NCBI RefSeq assembly: GCF_017355785.1
Contig: NZ_JAFEWE010000006.1
Location: 124,001-188,000 of the forward strand
Reading direction: 5' to 3'
Source: Desertivirga arenae
Lineage (GTDB): Bacteria; Bacteroidota; Bacteroidia; Sphingobacteriales; Sphingobacteriaceae
Length of the DNA: 64,000 nt
Position numbers and translations under genes: made by a program. Positions 46,044 through 61,000 of the stretch are shown piece by piece; within the stretch, counting starts at the first letter, position 1, and every line of letters begins with the position of its first letter. The notes under the pieces are model-generated. The model searched no databases. It was not told the origin of the DNA and was given only the letters and a program-made list of their open reading frames with translations.

Positions 46044-49000
46044 TTATCTTTTTAATATTACGTATCCTTTATTGCTTTTTTGAGATCCATCAGCCACTTT
46101 AGTATGAATGATGAAATAGTAGACCCCATCAGTCAGTGTTGCATTTGCATTTGAGCCAATGCCACTATTGGCAATTCCTCTGAAAGCTTTATCGCTGTTA
46201 TTATAGCCCTTGATCCTATACACTTCATTACCCCAGCGGTTGAAGATAATCACCTCGTTATCCGGATACCTTTCGATATTGCGAATGACGAACTGCTCGT
46301 TGCCCTGACTGTCATTGTTAGGAGAAAGTAAGGGATCAGGAACGATATCGTCATTCTCTCCAGGACCCACTGGCTTGCCTTCAGGATAGAAATCCTTGAT
46401 GATTACGTTTGCATTGCTTCCAAGTTTCACAAAAGCACTTGGAGTTGCCGAAGTAATACGAATGGCCAGATTTTCGTCACCTTCTTTCAGGTAATCTTTC
46501 AAGCTTTGAACATGAATTTTTTGCTCACTTGTTTTAGCTCCAGCCGGAATAGTGATGGAGGTATATTGAGGTTGAAGGACATAGTCTTTACCCTGTGCAG
46601 CACTACCCCCATATTGCAAACCGAGTTGCACATCCTGAAGAAGTACATCATCTAATACAGCTCTAACAACTATTGAATCGCCTTCAGTTATTGTTGCAAC
46701 ATCAGGAGTGAGAGAAGCCGTTACATTACCTTGTACCTTCAACCGAACGGTAGCTGTATCTTTTAATCCGGCAGGGTCAATTATTTCGTATACAAACTCT
46801 TCAATACCTGCAAATCCTTTTCTAGGAATATAAAGGAATGAACCATCGGAAACATTGAAATTGTCAAGTTGAGCCCCTGTGAGTGGCGCACTAATTAAAC
46901 GGAATTTCAAAACATCACCGTCCACGTCCGAATCGTTCGTAGCCACTGTACCTCTGAAAGCAGCATCCTTGGCGATATAAAATTCATCATCATTTGCCTT
47001 TGGAGGGTCATTAACCGGAGTTACATTTATGATACCTGTAGCAATGTTCGACTCAAGTCCCAGGTTATCCTTAACGGTATAAGTGAAGGTGTAGGTTCCA
47101 TAGTCATTAGCAAGCGGAGAATATCTTAACGTTCCATCGGTATTTATAACAAGCGTTCCCTTTACCGGAGGCGTCTGGATCCTAACCGTTTTCGCATCAA
47201 TTCCATCAACATCTGTGTCATTTGCAGTAACAGAGAAAGTAACCGCTACATCTTCAGGAGTTGTAACGACATCAGGATTAGCAACAGGGGCAAAATCATC
47301 ATTGATGATCTTTGCAATAGCAGGGCTGCCCTTTGCTGTTAGTCTTCCTCCATACGAGGGACTGATATTGCTCAAGACCATGTTAAATAATTCATCGGCT
47401 TCAACTCTAAGGTCTCCGTTCACCTCTACAGTGATCTGTTTGGTTTCACCCGCAAACCCAGAGAATGAAAGAGTACCAGATTTTGCCAGATAATCATTGT
47501 CATCAGTTGAAGCACTTCCATTAGTAGTACGGAAATCTACATCGAAACCGCGGCTTGTAAGATTATCTAATTTAACGTTGAAGGTCACGGTTGTCTTACC
47601 GTTATGTTTTTCAATTACTGGATCAGGACCAGTTATCGTTATTTCAGCTTTATCGTTATCGTTGATATTAATTACCGGTAATGGAGTTGCCCAGGCAAGA
47701 AGACTGTTTGAGTTACTGATTGATTCAACTGAAATACTTATAGTCTCAACATCCTCAAGTTCATTGTCGTCAGTTATCCTAACCGGAAGCGTAATACTAT
47801 TGGTTCCTGCGGGAATAGTGATAGAACTTATAGCTGAAGTACTGTAATCAGCGCTTGTAGCAGTTCCGGATAAACGATAGGTAATGATTGTTGGTGCCTC
47901 GGAGGTAACATTTTGAGGGTAACTGAAAGTGAAAGCAGCATCTTGCAGTCCTTCTGTTCCATCGGTTTTTGTTACCAGGATCTGACCGGCATCATCATTC
48001 TTAATGGTTCCAGTTGAGTTTGCGTTAGTGATCTGCAACTTATTGGCAAATGCATTAGATAAGCTATGAATAGTCAGATTAAAGATTTCATCAGCCTCAA
48101 GCTTTAAATCTCCCTTAACCTGAACTTTTATCGTTTGCACCTCTCCTGCCTGACCAGCAAAGTTCAGTACCTGATCAATACCAGGAATATAGTCATTGTC
48201 TTCCACTGTTGCAGACCCGTTAGCTGTGGAATACTTAAGCGTGAAAGGCAAACCTGTAGCCTTGCTTAAGGTAACCGGGAAATCGAAGGAGGTTGTACCA
48301 CTATTTCCTTCAGGCTTAACTACCGGAGCTCCTAAAGAGATATCCCCAAAGTCATCGTCCATAATTTTCATTACCGGAATTTGAGGGTTAAGTGTAACCG
48401 CAGCATTATATAAGGAATTTAATGAGCTTACGTTCAACACTACTGTTTCGTCCTCTTCCACTATGGCATCATTAATTACAGGAAGAGACAAAGTAACCTT
48501 ATTTTGGTTCGCCGGGATGGTAATGGCTGCAGAGGTTGCCCCTGTATAATCCACACCATTGCCGCCTGCTGTTCCATCCAATGAGTAATTTATCAGGACC
48601 GGCTGGTCTGAGGTCATATCAGCCGGTAAGCTGAATATAAAGCTACCTGCAACGGTTCCTGTTTCCGCCCCGTCAGTCTTGGTAATAGTAACAGCTCCCC
48701 GGTCATCATTAAGGATGGTACCGGTAACACTGGTATTCTCTAAAGCCAACCGCCCATTGAAATTCTCAGACAAGTCTTTCAACATAAGGGTTAAGGTCTC
48801 ATCCGCCTCTATCTTCTTATCGCCTTTTACCTGGATGCTGATAGTTTGGGTTTCTCCTGCAGTTCCTGCAAAGGACACTGCCGCATTTACCGCCGCTGTT
48901 GCATAGTCGTTGTCTGAGGCCTTCGCCAGATCATCAGCTGTTTGGTATGGAAGACTGAATGGCCTTCCGGTTGCCTTTTTCAGGGTGAGTTTAAAATCAA

Positions 49001-52000
49001 GCGTACTTGTACCATTATCGCCTTCAGCTATGCTGGCCGGCGCCACCGAGATAGTGGTGTTGTCATTGTCAAGGATGTCTGTTGATTGAATCGCATTTAA
49101 CAGTTGAATGGTATAAGCATTACTTGACACTGATGCAGACAGATCTACTTTTTCTTTATCTTCAACCAGTTCATCGTCAGTAACAGGAAGACTCAGCGTT
49201 ACACTGTTTTGTCCTGCCGGGATAGTTATTGCCGCCGGAGAATTTCCTGAATAATCAATACCGTTATTTTTGGCAGTCCCGGCGAGGCTGTAATCTATCT
49301 TAACCGGAATATCAGCAGTGATTCCGAAAGGATAACTGAAAATAAATGAAGCTGCCTGCCCGCCTTCCACTCCATCTGTTTTTGCGATACTTATCGCTCC
49401 TGAGTCGTCATTCTGTATGGTCGTCGTTCGCTGTTTTTCAGGAATAGTTAAAAGTCCTCCGAAATTATTAAGCGGCTCCCTTAAGATAAGGTTGAAGCTC
49501 TCATTCGCCTCTATCTTCTTGTCTCCCTTTACCGGGATACTGATCGTCTTACTTTCGCCCGCTGTTCCTGCAAAGGTTAAAGTACCGATCACAGGAATAT
49601 AATCTCCATCGGTTGAAGAAGCAGTTCCGTCAATGGTTTCATAAGTAATGTCAAAACCAGTATTGGTTGGCCTGTTCAACGTTACTGTGTAGACCGCGTT
49701 TTGAGTGCCATCATTTCCTTCTGGTGCAGCAACATTTGCACTAAAGGACAAGGTACCGCTGTCGTTATCAGCAACTATAAGATCTGGGAAAAGCGGGTCG
49801 ACTGAGATAACTGCGTTATACTGACTAGCTGAAACTACGTTAAGAAGCTTAATCTCCTCATTCCCCTCCACTTTAATATCATCCAGTACAGGCAGTACTA
49901 ATGTGGCAGCACTTTGGCCAGGCTGAATTACTATTGTTCCTGATGTTGCCCCAACATAGTCCTCTCCGTTACCCGCTGCATTGCCTCCAAGACTATAAGA
50001 GATACTTGTTGCTTTATCTGCAGTAATATTTCCTTTGAAACCGAAAATGAATTTACCAGGTGCAGGTCCAGACTCTGCTCCATCAACTTTTGTTACCTGA
50101 ATTACTCCTGCATCATCATCAGTGATTGTACCTACAGCAGTTTCGACAGCAAAAGACAGGCGACCGTTAAACGTATTGCTTACACTGTTCAGCTTGGCAG
50201 TAATAGTTTCTGTTTCCTCGATCATCTTATCGTCTTTTACCACTACTGAAATAGTCTGAGATTCACCAGCGGCACCACTGAAGCTTAAAGTTCCATTTGT
50301 ACTGGTATAATCGCCGCTTGCACTGGTTGCAGAACCATCTGCAGTAGAATACTGAAGGGTGAACGGTTTTTCGGTAGCTTTATCTAAGGTCACTTTAAAG
50401 CTAAGTGATTGGGATCCTGCGTCGCGTTCATTAATAGCGGCGGGACTTATTGACAAGGTTCCATTGTCATTATCAGCAATGCTAATACTTGTGACATTGG
50501 CAGGAATACCAATATTGTATGGATTCGCCTGAACTTTGGTTTCCAGTTCAATCTTCTCAGTGTCTTCTATCACTGCGTCATCAGTTACTGGAAGCGTTAC
50601 AGTTACACTGCTCTGTCCTGCAGGAATATCTATAACGGAGTTAGTCCCAGTATAATCAAGGCCTCCTTTAGCATTACCGCCTAAAGTATACTCAATCCTT
50701 AAAGGAACATCCGCTATTAGTCCGTTTTCAAATCCGACGTTAAAGGAAGCATCCTTCAACCCTTCCTGACCGTCAATTTTGGTAAGAACAAGATTCCCTG
50801 AATCATCATTTTTGATGGTGACCGTTCTATTAGTCGCTGTAACTTTAATACGATTATTAAAAGGGCTTATTACAGCTCCAAGGTTGAAATTAAAGCTTTC
50901 ATCTGCTTCAATCTTAGTGTCCCCATTAATAGGTATAGTTATAGTCTTCACATCACTTAGACCACCCGAGAAGGTTAAAATACCATTATTGGAAACATAA
51001 TCATTATCGGATGCTTTTGCTGTCAGATCTGAAGTAGAGTAAGCTAGTTTGAAACCCGATGAGCTTTCCTTGTCAGCACTAACGCTGAAAGTTGCGTTCT
51101 TTTGTCCGTTATCACCTTCAGTTATACTGATATCATTACTAAGGGTAACAGTTAGTTCGTCGTTATCCTCAATGTTAAGTGTTTTAGAGGGAGATGAAAT
51201 ACTTGTCGGATTAAGACTTGTAATTGTGCCTGCTGTAAGCTTTACATCCTCATCCCCTTCCACTATCTGATCATCTGCTACAGAAAGGGATAGTACAGCT
51301 TTTGTTTCTCCAGCAGGAATGGTAATACTTCCGGCCGCAGCGTCAGTAAAATCCTGTCCTTTTACGGCTGTACCAGCTAAAGAATATTGCACAACAGCAT
51401 CTTTGTCCGAAGAGTAACCCGGTTTATAACTGAATTCAAAAGTTCCGGGAACAGTTCCAGCTTCCTTTCCATTGGCGACAGTGATGAATATTTCACTCTG
51501 ATCATTGTTAACGATCGTTGCTTTTGAAGAAGCCGCAGCTAGTTTTAGTCGCTGATTATAATCATAAGAAAGACCGCTTAGCAATAAAGTCATGAATTCA
51601 TCGCTTTCAATTTTACGATCTCCATTAACTACTATGTCAATAATTTGAGATTCTGCTGCATTACCTGCAAATTGAAGGTTGGCAGATTTAGCAACATAAT
51701 CTCCGTCTGCAACTGTAGCTGTTCCATCGGCTGTAGAATAATTTAAGTTGAAGGCCCTACTTGTCGCGTTGTCAAGACTTAAGGTGAAACTCGCGGTTTT
51801 TACACCATCATCACCCTCTGTCAAATTCACACCGGAAAGGGTTAGAGTAGCAAGGTCATTGTCATCAATCGAAATTTTTTGAACCTGGTTGGACAGAGTG
51901 ATCGGATAGGAGGAGCTCACAGATGTTGCGTTGACCATCAGGCTTTCCGCATCTTCTAAGGTTAGATCATCAACTACCGGAAGTTTTAATTCTACCGAAC

Positions 52001-55000
52001 TTAGTCCTGCAGGGATAGTTACCTCTCCCGTACTTGAACCTATATAGTCCGTCCCGTCTCCCACGGCATCCCCGGTTAAATTATAACTTACCTTAATATC
52101 CTCATCAGCTGTTCCCTGGCTAAGGCTGAACAAGAACAGACCTCCTTTTATTCCTTCTGCTCCATTTTCACCTGTGATCGCTATCGTAGCTGCATCATCA
52201 TTTTTTATAGTTGTTGTTGCATTGTCAATTACAAAACTTAGCCGGTCGGCATTTAATCTGTCTTTGAAAGTTTCTGTGATATTACTTAATAGTACTTTAA
52301 AAGCCTCGTCCTTTTCAATCTTTGTATCTCCATTGATTATAACCGTGAAGCTTTGTGTTTCTCCTGGGTTTTGCCCGGTGAAGCTTAGTTGGGCATTTAC
52401 AGGCAAATAATCATTATCGCTTACCAATGCGGTTCCATCTGCGGTAGCATAATCAATTGAAAAAGTCTTTGACGTTGCTTTATCCAGGGTAACAGTATAG
52501 CTTGCGGTGGTTGTACCCGAATTAGTTTCGGTAGCTATTACCGGGGCACTTAGGGTAAGGGTAGCAACATCATTATCCTCGATAGTTAGCTGTTGATAAG
52601 TATTAGCCATGGTAAGGCCATTATCTATGGAGTTAACGGTAAGTTCTACCGTTTCGTCCTTCTCAACAATAGCATCATCATTTACAGTAAGCGGTAAACT
52701 AACACTATTAACTCCGGCAGGGATGGTGATAAATCCAGATGAACCGGTATAGTCGGCTGAGTTGGCCGACCCTTCCAGTGAGTACTGGATAACAGTTGGC
52801 TGAGAAGAACTGGTGCCCGCTGGGAAACTGAATATAAATTCAGGAGTATCGCCAGCCTCTGCTCCATCCTTATGGGTGATGCTGATATTTCCGCCGTCAT
52901 CATTTAGAATCCGCCCTGTTGCATTTGGATCCATGATAATGAGTTTCCCTCCGAAGTTCTCGCTAAGGTCGGAAAGCTGGATCTTAAACGTTTCATCTGC
53001 CTCAATCTGCAGGTCTCCTGTTACCGGTATACTTATCTTTTGTGTTTGAGCACCCGGACTAACGGTAAAGTTAAGAATCCCGGTTTTAGCAATATAGTCT
53101 GAACCTGCAACAGCAGTTCCATCCACAGTCTGATACTTGATGGTAACAGCTTTGCCCAACTCTTTATTTAACATAACATCAAATACAAGATCCACAGTTC
53201 CGTTACTGCCTTCGGTTACAGAGACAGGACTAACAATGGCAATCGTTGCCTGATCGTTGTCAATGATGTCAAGGCTAGCGGGACTGTTTTGCGCAGCAAA
53301 TCCGTAAATACTGTTTACCGTTATCGCAACTTTGATGTCTTCAGTATTTTCAATAATGTCGTCATCCGTAACAGGGATACTTATGGTAACATCACGTTTT
53401 CCAGCATCGATGGTTGCTGTACCGGTAACCGGTAAAGAATAATCAGATCCAGATACAGCACTACCCGACAAGGTGTAATTAATAATAGTAGGCTTATCAG
53501 CGATGGCCCCGTTACTTAAGCTAAAGGAAAGAGAGGCATTATAAGCTCCTTCTTTTCCATTTGCCGCAGCTATAACAATCTCTGCGCTATCATCATTTTT
53601 CAGTGTACAACTTGTCTGTGTTACCGGCACTGTAAGTGCATTAGCAAAACTGTTACTTAGCTGGGACAACTTTAAGGTAAAGCTTTCATCGGCTTCAACC
53701 TTCCTGTCGCCATTAACCACAACAGTGATCGTTTTGCTTTCCCCTGCTGATCCATTGAAGGTAAGCGTGCCTGAAGCTGCTACATAATCATTATCGGCCG
53801 AAGTAGCATTGCCATCCTGCGTGCTATAGGTAATGCTAAAAGCCTTACTTACCGGATTATTAAGAACTACTGTGAATGTAGCAGTAGTTTGACCTGTTGA
53901 AGTTTCATCAAGAGAAACCGGACCACTCAAAGTTAAAGTTGCCGCATCGTTATCTATAACAGGAATTTCCAGGGAAGAAGTAGCAAGAGAAACCAGTCCT
54001 GAACTGTTTGACAAGGTAAGGTCCCTCAGAATAATTTTTTCCTCTTCCTCCAGGATATTATCGTCAATAACAGGAATACTCAAGGTATAACCAGGCTGGC
54101 CTGCAGGAATTTCTATCCAGTTCTGAGCAGGAGAAGTATAATCTTTCCCTCCTTCGGCATCTCCATCTAGCTTAAATGAAACTCTTGTTGGCTGATCAGA
54201 GGTTACCCCTGCCGGAAAATTAAACCTCAATTCAGCCATCCCTGGATTATCTTCACGAAAATCGCTGGCAGTGATCGTAATATCACCCGAGTCATCATTA
54301 ACAATAGTAGTTGTTGCGGATGTATTAGCAAGCCTTAGGGTATTTCCGAAATTTACAGAAGGCGCATTAAGCTCTACCGTGAATGTCTCATCTGCCTCAA
54401 TCTTCTGATCAGAATTGATTGGAATTTCAATAGTATGAGTTTCACCTGCAGAACCAGTAAAGCTTAAAGGTAGCTGGGTTGAAGTAGTTGGAACATAGTC
54501 GGCATCTGCACTTGTTGCTGTTCCATCAACTGTTTTATATTTAATGGTAAAACCTTCGGCAGTCGCCACATCCAATTTTACATCAAAGCTTGCTGTCCTT
54601 GTTCCGTTGTTTCCTTCAAGAATGGTTACGGGACTAATAGAAACAAGAGCCTTATCATTGTCAGCAATTTTTAGAGACTGAGGTGAATTTACAACCTTTA
54701 TACCATGAGAATTTGAACGCGCGGTTGCAGTTACCTCTACAATTTCAGTATCCTCTACAACTGCGTCATCAATAACAGGTAAGTTAACAGTTACACTATT
54801 TTGCCCTGCAGGAATATCGATAAAGGAATTAGCACCGGTATAATCTTCGTTTGATTTAGCTGTACCTGTCAGGAAATAATCTACTCTAACCGGAACATCT
54901 GAACTTAATCCATTTTCATACCCAATAGTAAATGAAGCGTTATTAAGTCCCTCTTCTCCATCGTTTGTCGTGAGCATTAAATTTGCCGTATCGTCATTCT

Positions 55001-58000
55001 GGATCGTAACGGTGCGAGTAGTAACAGGGACCTTAATCCGCGCTCCAAAAGGACTTGTAAGCGTTCCAAGATTAAATCTGAAGCTTTCATCCGTCTCAAT
55101 CTTACCGTCTCCATTGACAGGAATGCTAACTGTTTTAATATCGTTAAGGCTGCCTGAAAATGTAAGAGTACCACTAATCGCGATATAGTCATTGTCGGCT
55201 GTCTTTGCGGTAATATCTGCAGTGGAGTAAGTCAGGGTGAACCCAGAGGCTGTTGCCCTGTCGGGACCTACAGTGAAACTGGCAGTTTTCTGTCCGTTAT
55301 TTCCCTCTGTTATCGTTACGTCGCTGCTTATTGTTACAGTAGCCTCATCGTTATCCTCGATCTGCAGGGTTTTAGATCCATCGATAATACTTGTAGTATA
55401 AGCACTTACTATCGTTCCGGCCGTCAGCCTTATATCTTCAGTACCTTCAACGATCTGGTCATCTATCACTGGTAAAGAGAGGGTAGCTTTTGTCTGACCG
55501 GCAGGAATCCTGAAAGAACCGGATATATCGCCGGTAAAATCGAGCGTTGCTGCGGCCGAGCCGGTTAATGTGTATTGAATGTCAACATCTTTATCAGAAC
55601 TAAAGCCTGGCTTAAAGCTAAATTCAAAAGAACCGGGAATTGTTCCTTGTTCTTTCCCATTTGTAGCGGTTATAACTATTTCACTTTGATCATCATTTGT
55701 TATCATTGCCTTTGCAGAATTAGAAGCAAGGCTTAAGTGTTGAGTAAAGTCATAAGACAGGTTGCCCAGCAAGAGGTTGAAATTTTCGTTACTTTCAATT
55801 TTACGGTCACTATTAACAGTAATATCTATTGTTTGCACTTCACCCGCTTCGCCGTTGAAGTGGATCTTTCCAGTTTTGCTCTGGTAATCCCCATCGGCTG
55901 TAGTAGCATTACCATCAGATGTAGTAAAATCCAGATCAAATCCTTTGCTAGTTTTGCTGTCGAGACTAATGGTGAAACTTGCTGTCTTTACACCGTCATC
56001 GCCTTCCATTAGCGAAACCCCGGCAAGGCTAATTATTGCCTTATCATTATCTTCAATACTAGTCGTTTCGGTCGGATTAGACAGACTTACCGGATAAGAA
56101 CTACTTACACCTGAGGCACTTAGGGTAATTGATTCTAAATCTTCTAATATAGTATCGTCAATAACCGGAAGCTCAAGGACTGCAGAATTCTTCCCTGCCA
56201 AAATGGTTATCGAACCAGTGGTATTGCCGGAATAGTCGATCCCGGCTCCGCCAGCATCTCCTGTTAAAGTATACGGTACGGTGATATCCTCATCTGCAGT
56301 ACCTTGACTTAGCGTAAAGGTAAAGCTTGCTCCTTTCAGGCCTTCTTTTCCCTTATCTCCTGTAATTGCTATAGTAGCAGCGTCGTCGTTTTTTATAGTA
56401 CCGCTGGATGTTTTCAAAGCGAAGCTTAACCGGTCCGCATTTAATTTGTCTTTAAATGTCTGACTGATATTACTTAACTCCACCTTAAAGGTCTCATCCT
56501 TCTCAATCTTTGAATCGCCATTGATCACTACATTGAAGCTTTGAGTCTCTCCGGCATTCTTACCAGTAAAGCTTAAGCTCGCATGAGCAGGCAGATAATC
56601 ATTATCGCTTACTAAAGCAGTTCCGTCTGAAGTAAGATAGTCAACCGAGAAGCTTTTAGAGGTAGCTTTGTTCAGGGTTACTGTATAAGTGGCAGTTGTA
56701 GTTCCCGAATTTGTTTCGGTAACAATTGCCGGTGCACTTAAAGACAAAGTAGCTAAATCGTTATCTTCTATGACCAACTTGTCAAAGGTATTGCTCATTG
56801 TCATACCGTTGCTGACAGATATCACATTCAGCTCTACGCTTTCATCTAATTCAACAATTGCATCGTCGACCACTGACAGACTCAAGGTAACACTATTACT
56901 GCCGGCAGGAATAGTAACAGAAGAAGCAACTCCGCTGTAATCAGTCCCGGCGACAGCATCACCTGTAAGGGTATACTGAATTACTGTTGGCTGAGATGAA
57001 CTATAACCAATAGGAAAACTAAATCTAAACTCAGGAGTCTGAGCTCCCTCCCCTCCGTCTTTATGGGTGATGGCAATATCACCACCATCGTCATTCTTAA
57101 TGCGGCCGATAGCATTGGGATCAGGCGTAGTAAGCTGACCACCGAAACTTTCGCTTAGGTTGCTGAGGCTGAGGGAGAAAGTTTCATCAGGTTCGATAGA
57201 AAGATCGCCCGTAACAGGAACACTTATTTTCTGAGTTTGAGCGCCAGGTGTAACGGTAAAAGTTAAGATCCCTGTCCTGGCAATATAATCTGAACCTGCA
57301 ATTGCACTGAGGTCGGCTGTTTTGTATTGCAAGGTAACTGTTTTGCTTATTGCCTTATTTAAGCTTACCTCGAATTCAAGATTATTCGCCCCCGAATTCC
57401 CTTCTGTTATAGAAACGGGACTGGAAATACTTATTATACCCTGGTCATTGTCGAGAATATTTAGGTTTGCCGAACTGTTAGCGAAAGTAAAGCCATAAAC
57501 ATTTGAACCTATGCTGGCCGATACAACAATGTCTTCTGTATTTTCTACTATATCATCGTCTGTAACAGGAACGGGAATGGTAATGCTGCTTGAGCCGGCA
57601 GGAATTATTGCTGTGCCAGCTATTGGTAAGTCATAATCAGCTCCAGAAATAGCTGTCCCAGACAATGTATAATTGATTGCAGTTGGTTTATCTGAAATAC
57701 CATTATTCAAGCTGAAAGTGATGGACGCGTTATACATTCCCTCGGCACCCGGCGCAGCTGATACAGCCACCTGGGCAGCGTCATCGTTCTTGATGGTGCA
57801 TACTGCCAGTGAAATTGGAATTGTAAGTTTATTACCGAAGGTGTTACTAAGTTGAGAAAGTTGAAGTTGAAAATCCTCATCAGCTTCCACTTTTTTATCG
57901 CCATTAATGGTAACGCTTATTGTTTGAGTTTCTCCGGCGGTTCCGTTAAAAGTAAGGATACCAGATGTAGAAATGTAGTCGTTATCGGCAGCGCTTGCAA

Positions 58001-61000
58001 CACCATCTATAGTATTATAGGTAATACTGAAACTTTTACTTACCGGCTTATCAAGCTTAACAGTAAAACTTGCAGTAGTTTGACCACCGGATGTTTCGGT
58101 GATAGTACCAGGACCACTAAGGCTCAGGGTAGCGGCATCATTGTCTTCAATAGAGGCTTCAGGAATTGAAGTATTTAAAGAAACGCGGCTATAGTCGCTT
58201 ACTAATGAAACGTTTTTAAGCCTTACTTTCTCCTCCCCTTCAACAATGAGGTCGTCGTTTACTTGTAAGCTCAAAACAACCGACTGCTGCCCGGCAGGGA
58301 TCTCAACAAAGGCAGCATTCGAAGGTGTAAAATCAACACCTGCCTCAGCTCCTGCTCCATCAAACTCAAAATTGATGTGAGTAGTCTTATCTGAGCTCAC
58401 GCCATTAGAAAAGCGAAACTCGAACTTACCATTTTGGGGACCATTCTCCGAACCATTGGTAGCCAAAATACTAATGATACCAGAATCGTCGTCGAGGATG
58501 GTAGCAGTTGCAGTAGTATTGAACAAACTCAAACTATTGCCAAAAGTGGGACTTACGCTTTCGAGCAGGATATTGAAAGTCTCATCTCCTTCGATCTTCT
58601 GATCTGCATTAACGATAATATCAATAGTATGAGACTCGCCTGCGGTACCATTAAAATTAAGGGTTGCACTTGTACTTGCAGGAATTGCCGTATAATCTCC
58701 TTCTCCACTTTTTGCAGTACCGTCGGCAGTTTTATATTTAAGGCTGAAACCATCAGCGGTAGCCACATTAAGTTTAACCTCAAAGCTTACGGTCTTTGTA
58801 CCGCTATTACCTTCCGTTACGCTTACAGGACTTACAGTTATAAGAGCTTTATCATTATCAGTGATCGTGAGTGATTTTGTAGGATTAGTTAATCCGATAG
58901 AATAAGTATTGGCTTCAACAGAGGCTGCAATCAACACAGATTCTGAACCTTCTGCAACAGCATCATCAATAACAGGCAAAACAAGTGTGACATTATTTTG
59001 TCCGGCAGGAATTATCACTGAACCGGTTACAGCAGAAGAATAATCCAGACCGCCTCCTTTAGCATCACCAGAAAGAGTATAGTTTATAGTTAAGGGAATA
59101 TCTGTTGTTACCCCCGAAGGCAACGAAAAAGTAAAACTTCCACTTTTAACACCCTCTTCTCCGTCTTCGCTGCTAACAGTTATCTGACCACTATCATCAT
59201 TAACTATATCTGCATTGGCAATATCCTTTGGAATGGTTAAACGACCACCAAATGAATCTGAAAGATTGAAAATGTTTAGTTTAAATGATTCTGATCCTTC
59301 AATTTTTTTATCACCTATTATTGGAACAGTAATGAATTTCTCTTCGTCCTTAACGCCCAAAAATTCCAGAGATACTGTACCTGAAGATACATAATCATTG
59401 TCGGCAGATCTTGCAGAACCATCGTCTGTGCGATAGTTTAAGGTAAATTTCTTCGATGTCTCCTTATTTAGACGAAGAGAAAAAGTAGCGTTTATCGTAC
59501 CGGTATTTCCCTCATTGAGAACAATATCATTCCCCAAATTTAAGTTGGCATTATCATTATCGCTGATCTTAACCTCAGGAGCGATAGTGGTAGCATTACT
59601 TACTGTATTTGCATGTGAATTATACAAACGGGTGAGAGCCACTTTTGAGACTTCATCACCTTCAACAATCTCATCATCTATTGCAGGAAGTGTTAAAGTA
59701 ATTTCATTTTCCCCTGCCGGAATTTTTATCGTTCCAGAACCAGTTCCTGTAAAATCCAAGCCGGCGGTAAGGTCACCGTTTAATACATAATCAATTTCTG
59801 TATCAACATCGGAAGTAACTCCCGTAGTTAGACGAAAATTAACCTTAGCTGGCACTGTGCCGGTCTCGGTACCGTTGGTAGTGGTAACAAAAAGCTCTGC
59901 TATATCATCATTTACGATAGTCCCGGTAGCAAAATTGGTATTAAGATAACCACCTGATGGATTAGACAATGTAACCCTGAAAGTTTCATTCCCTTCTATT
60001 ACACGGTCTGCATTCAGCAGAAATTTAACAGTGGCCGTCTTTGAATTAGCTGGGATGGTAACAGTGCCTGTTCCTGAAACCGACGAGTCAAAGTCAGCTG
60101 TATTGGTTGTAATATGACTCAATGTATAATTGGCACTTACATCACAACCAGTGGTATTAGGTATTGACACTGTAAAACTTATTTCACTTAAGGCTGCAGT
60201 TTTTTCAGTTACGGAAGCATCCAGAATAGATATACCAACCGTGGTAATTGTGAGATTGGATGATGTTTTAATATTATTACAACCTGCACTGCATTCTAAG
60301 GCAGCATCTGTCGGCGGAGCACTATCAGGGTTAGTTGCATCCGGGTCTGTGACGTCGGCAGGACGAAGGATACTGGCAGTAACAGAACTTAATGATCCGG
60401 AAACTGTTGTCTTGCCTTTAACCTGCAAGGTAAGTTCAGCCCCATTCTTCATGTCTACAGTAGTAGAGAATTGAGTGGAGTTTGCTGTGTTCCCATAATT
60501 ACTTGACACACCTACAGTTGGAAGTGCAGTTACCCCGGTGAATTGAAATGAAGATGGGTAGGCCAGGGTAAATTTGGCACCAGTTACATCATCAGGACCT
60601 GCATTTTTTAATTTAACATTGTATGTAATCTCTTCGCCTACGCAGTAACTTGTTTTACCTGGCGTTATGCTTACTACCTGAAGATCGGCCTTCCTAAGCT
60701 CAACATTCATCAGAGGGCTTATCGGAGTACTTTCTACATAGGTCCAGGTATCCAACCCTCTGGCATTACCAAAGTCATTGGTCCATTTGTGTCCTGCAGT
60801 AGTGCTGCTTGCACCGGTTAATTGCTTTGTTCCGTTGGAAATTGAAGAATCGTCCCAATAAATTTTATCATCAGGACTGTTTACTCCATTTGTTCGTTTT
60901 ATAATGATTCCATTAGGGTTGTTCTCAACATCAGAAAATGGAAAATGAACCTCTCCTCCTCGTAGTGTCATTTTCATGTTTGAAGGGGTGAAACTGAAAC

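Noticed and set aside
46500-60500. Many long open frames on the plus strand across the giant gene
   Set aside because: They are antisense shadows of the repetitive coding strand, with biased composition and no start/promoter context.
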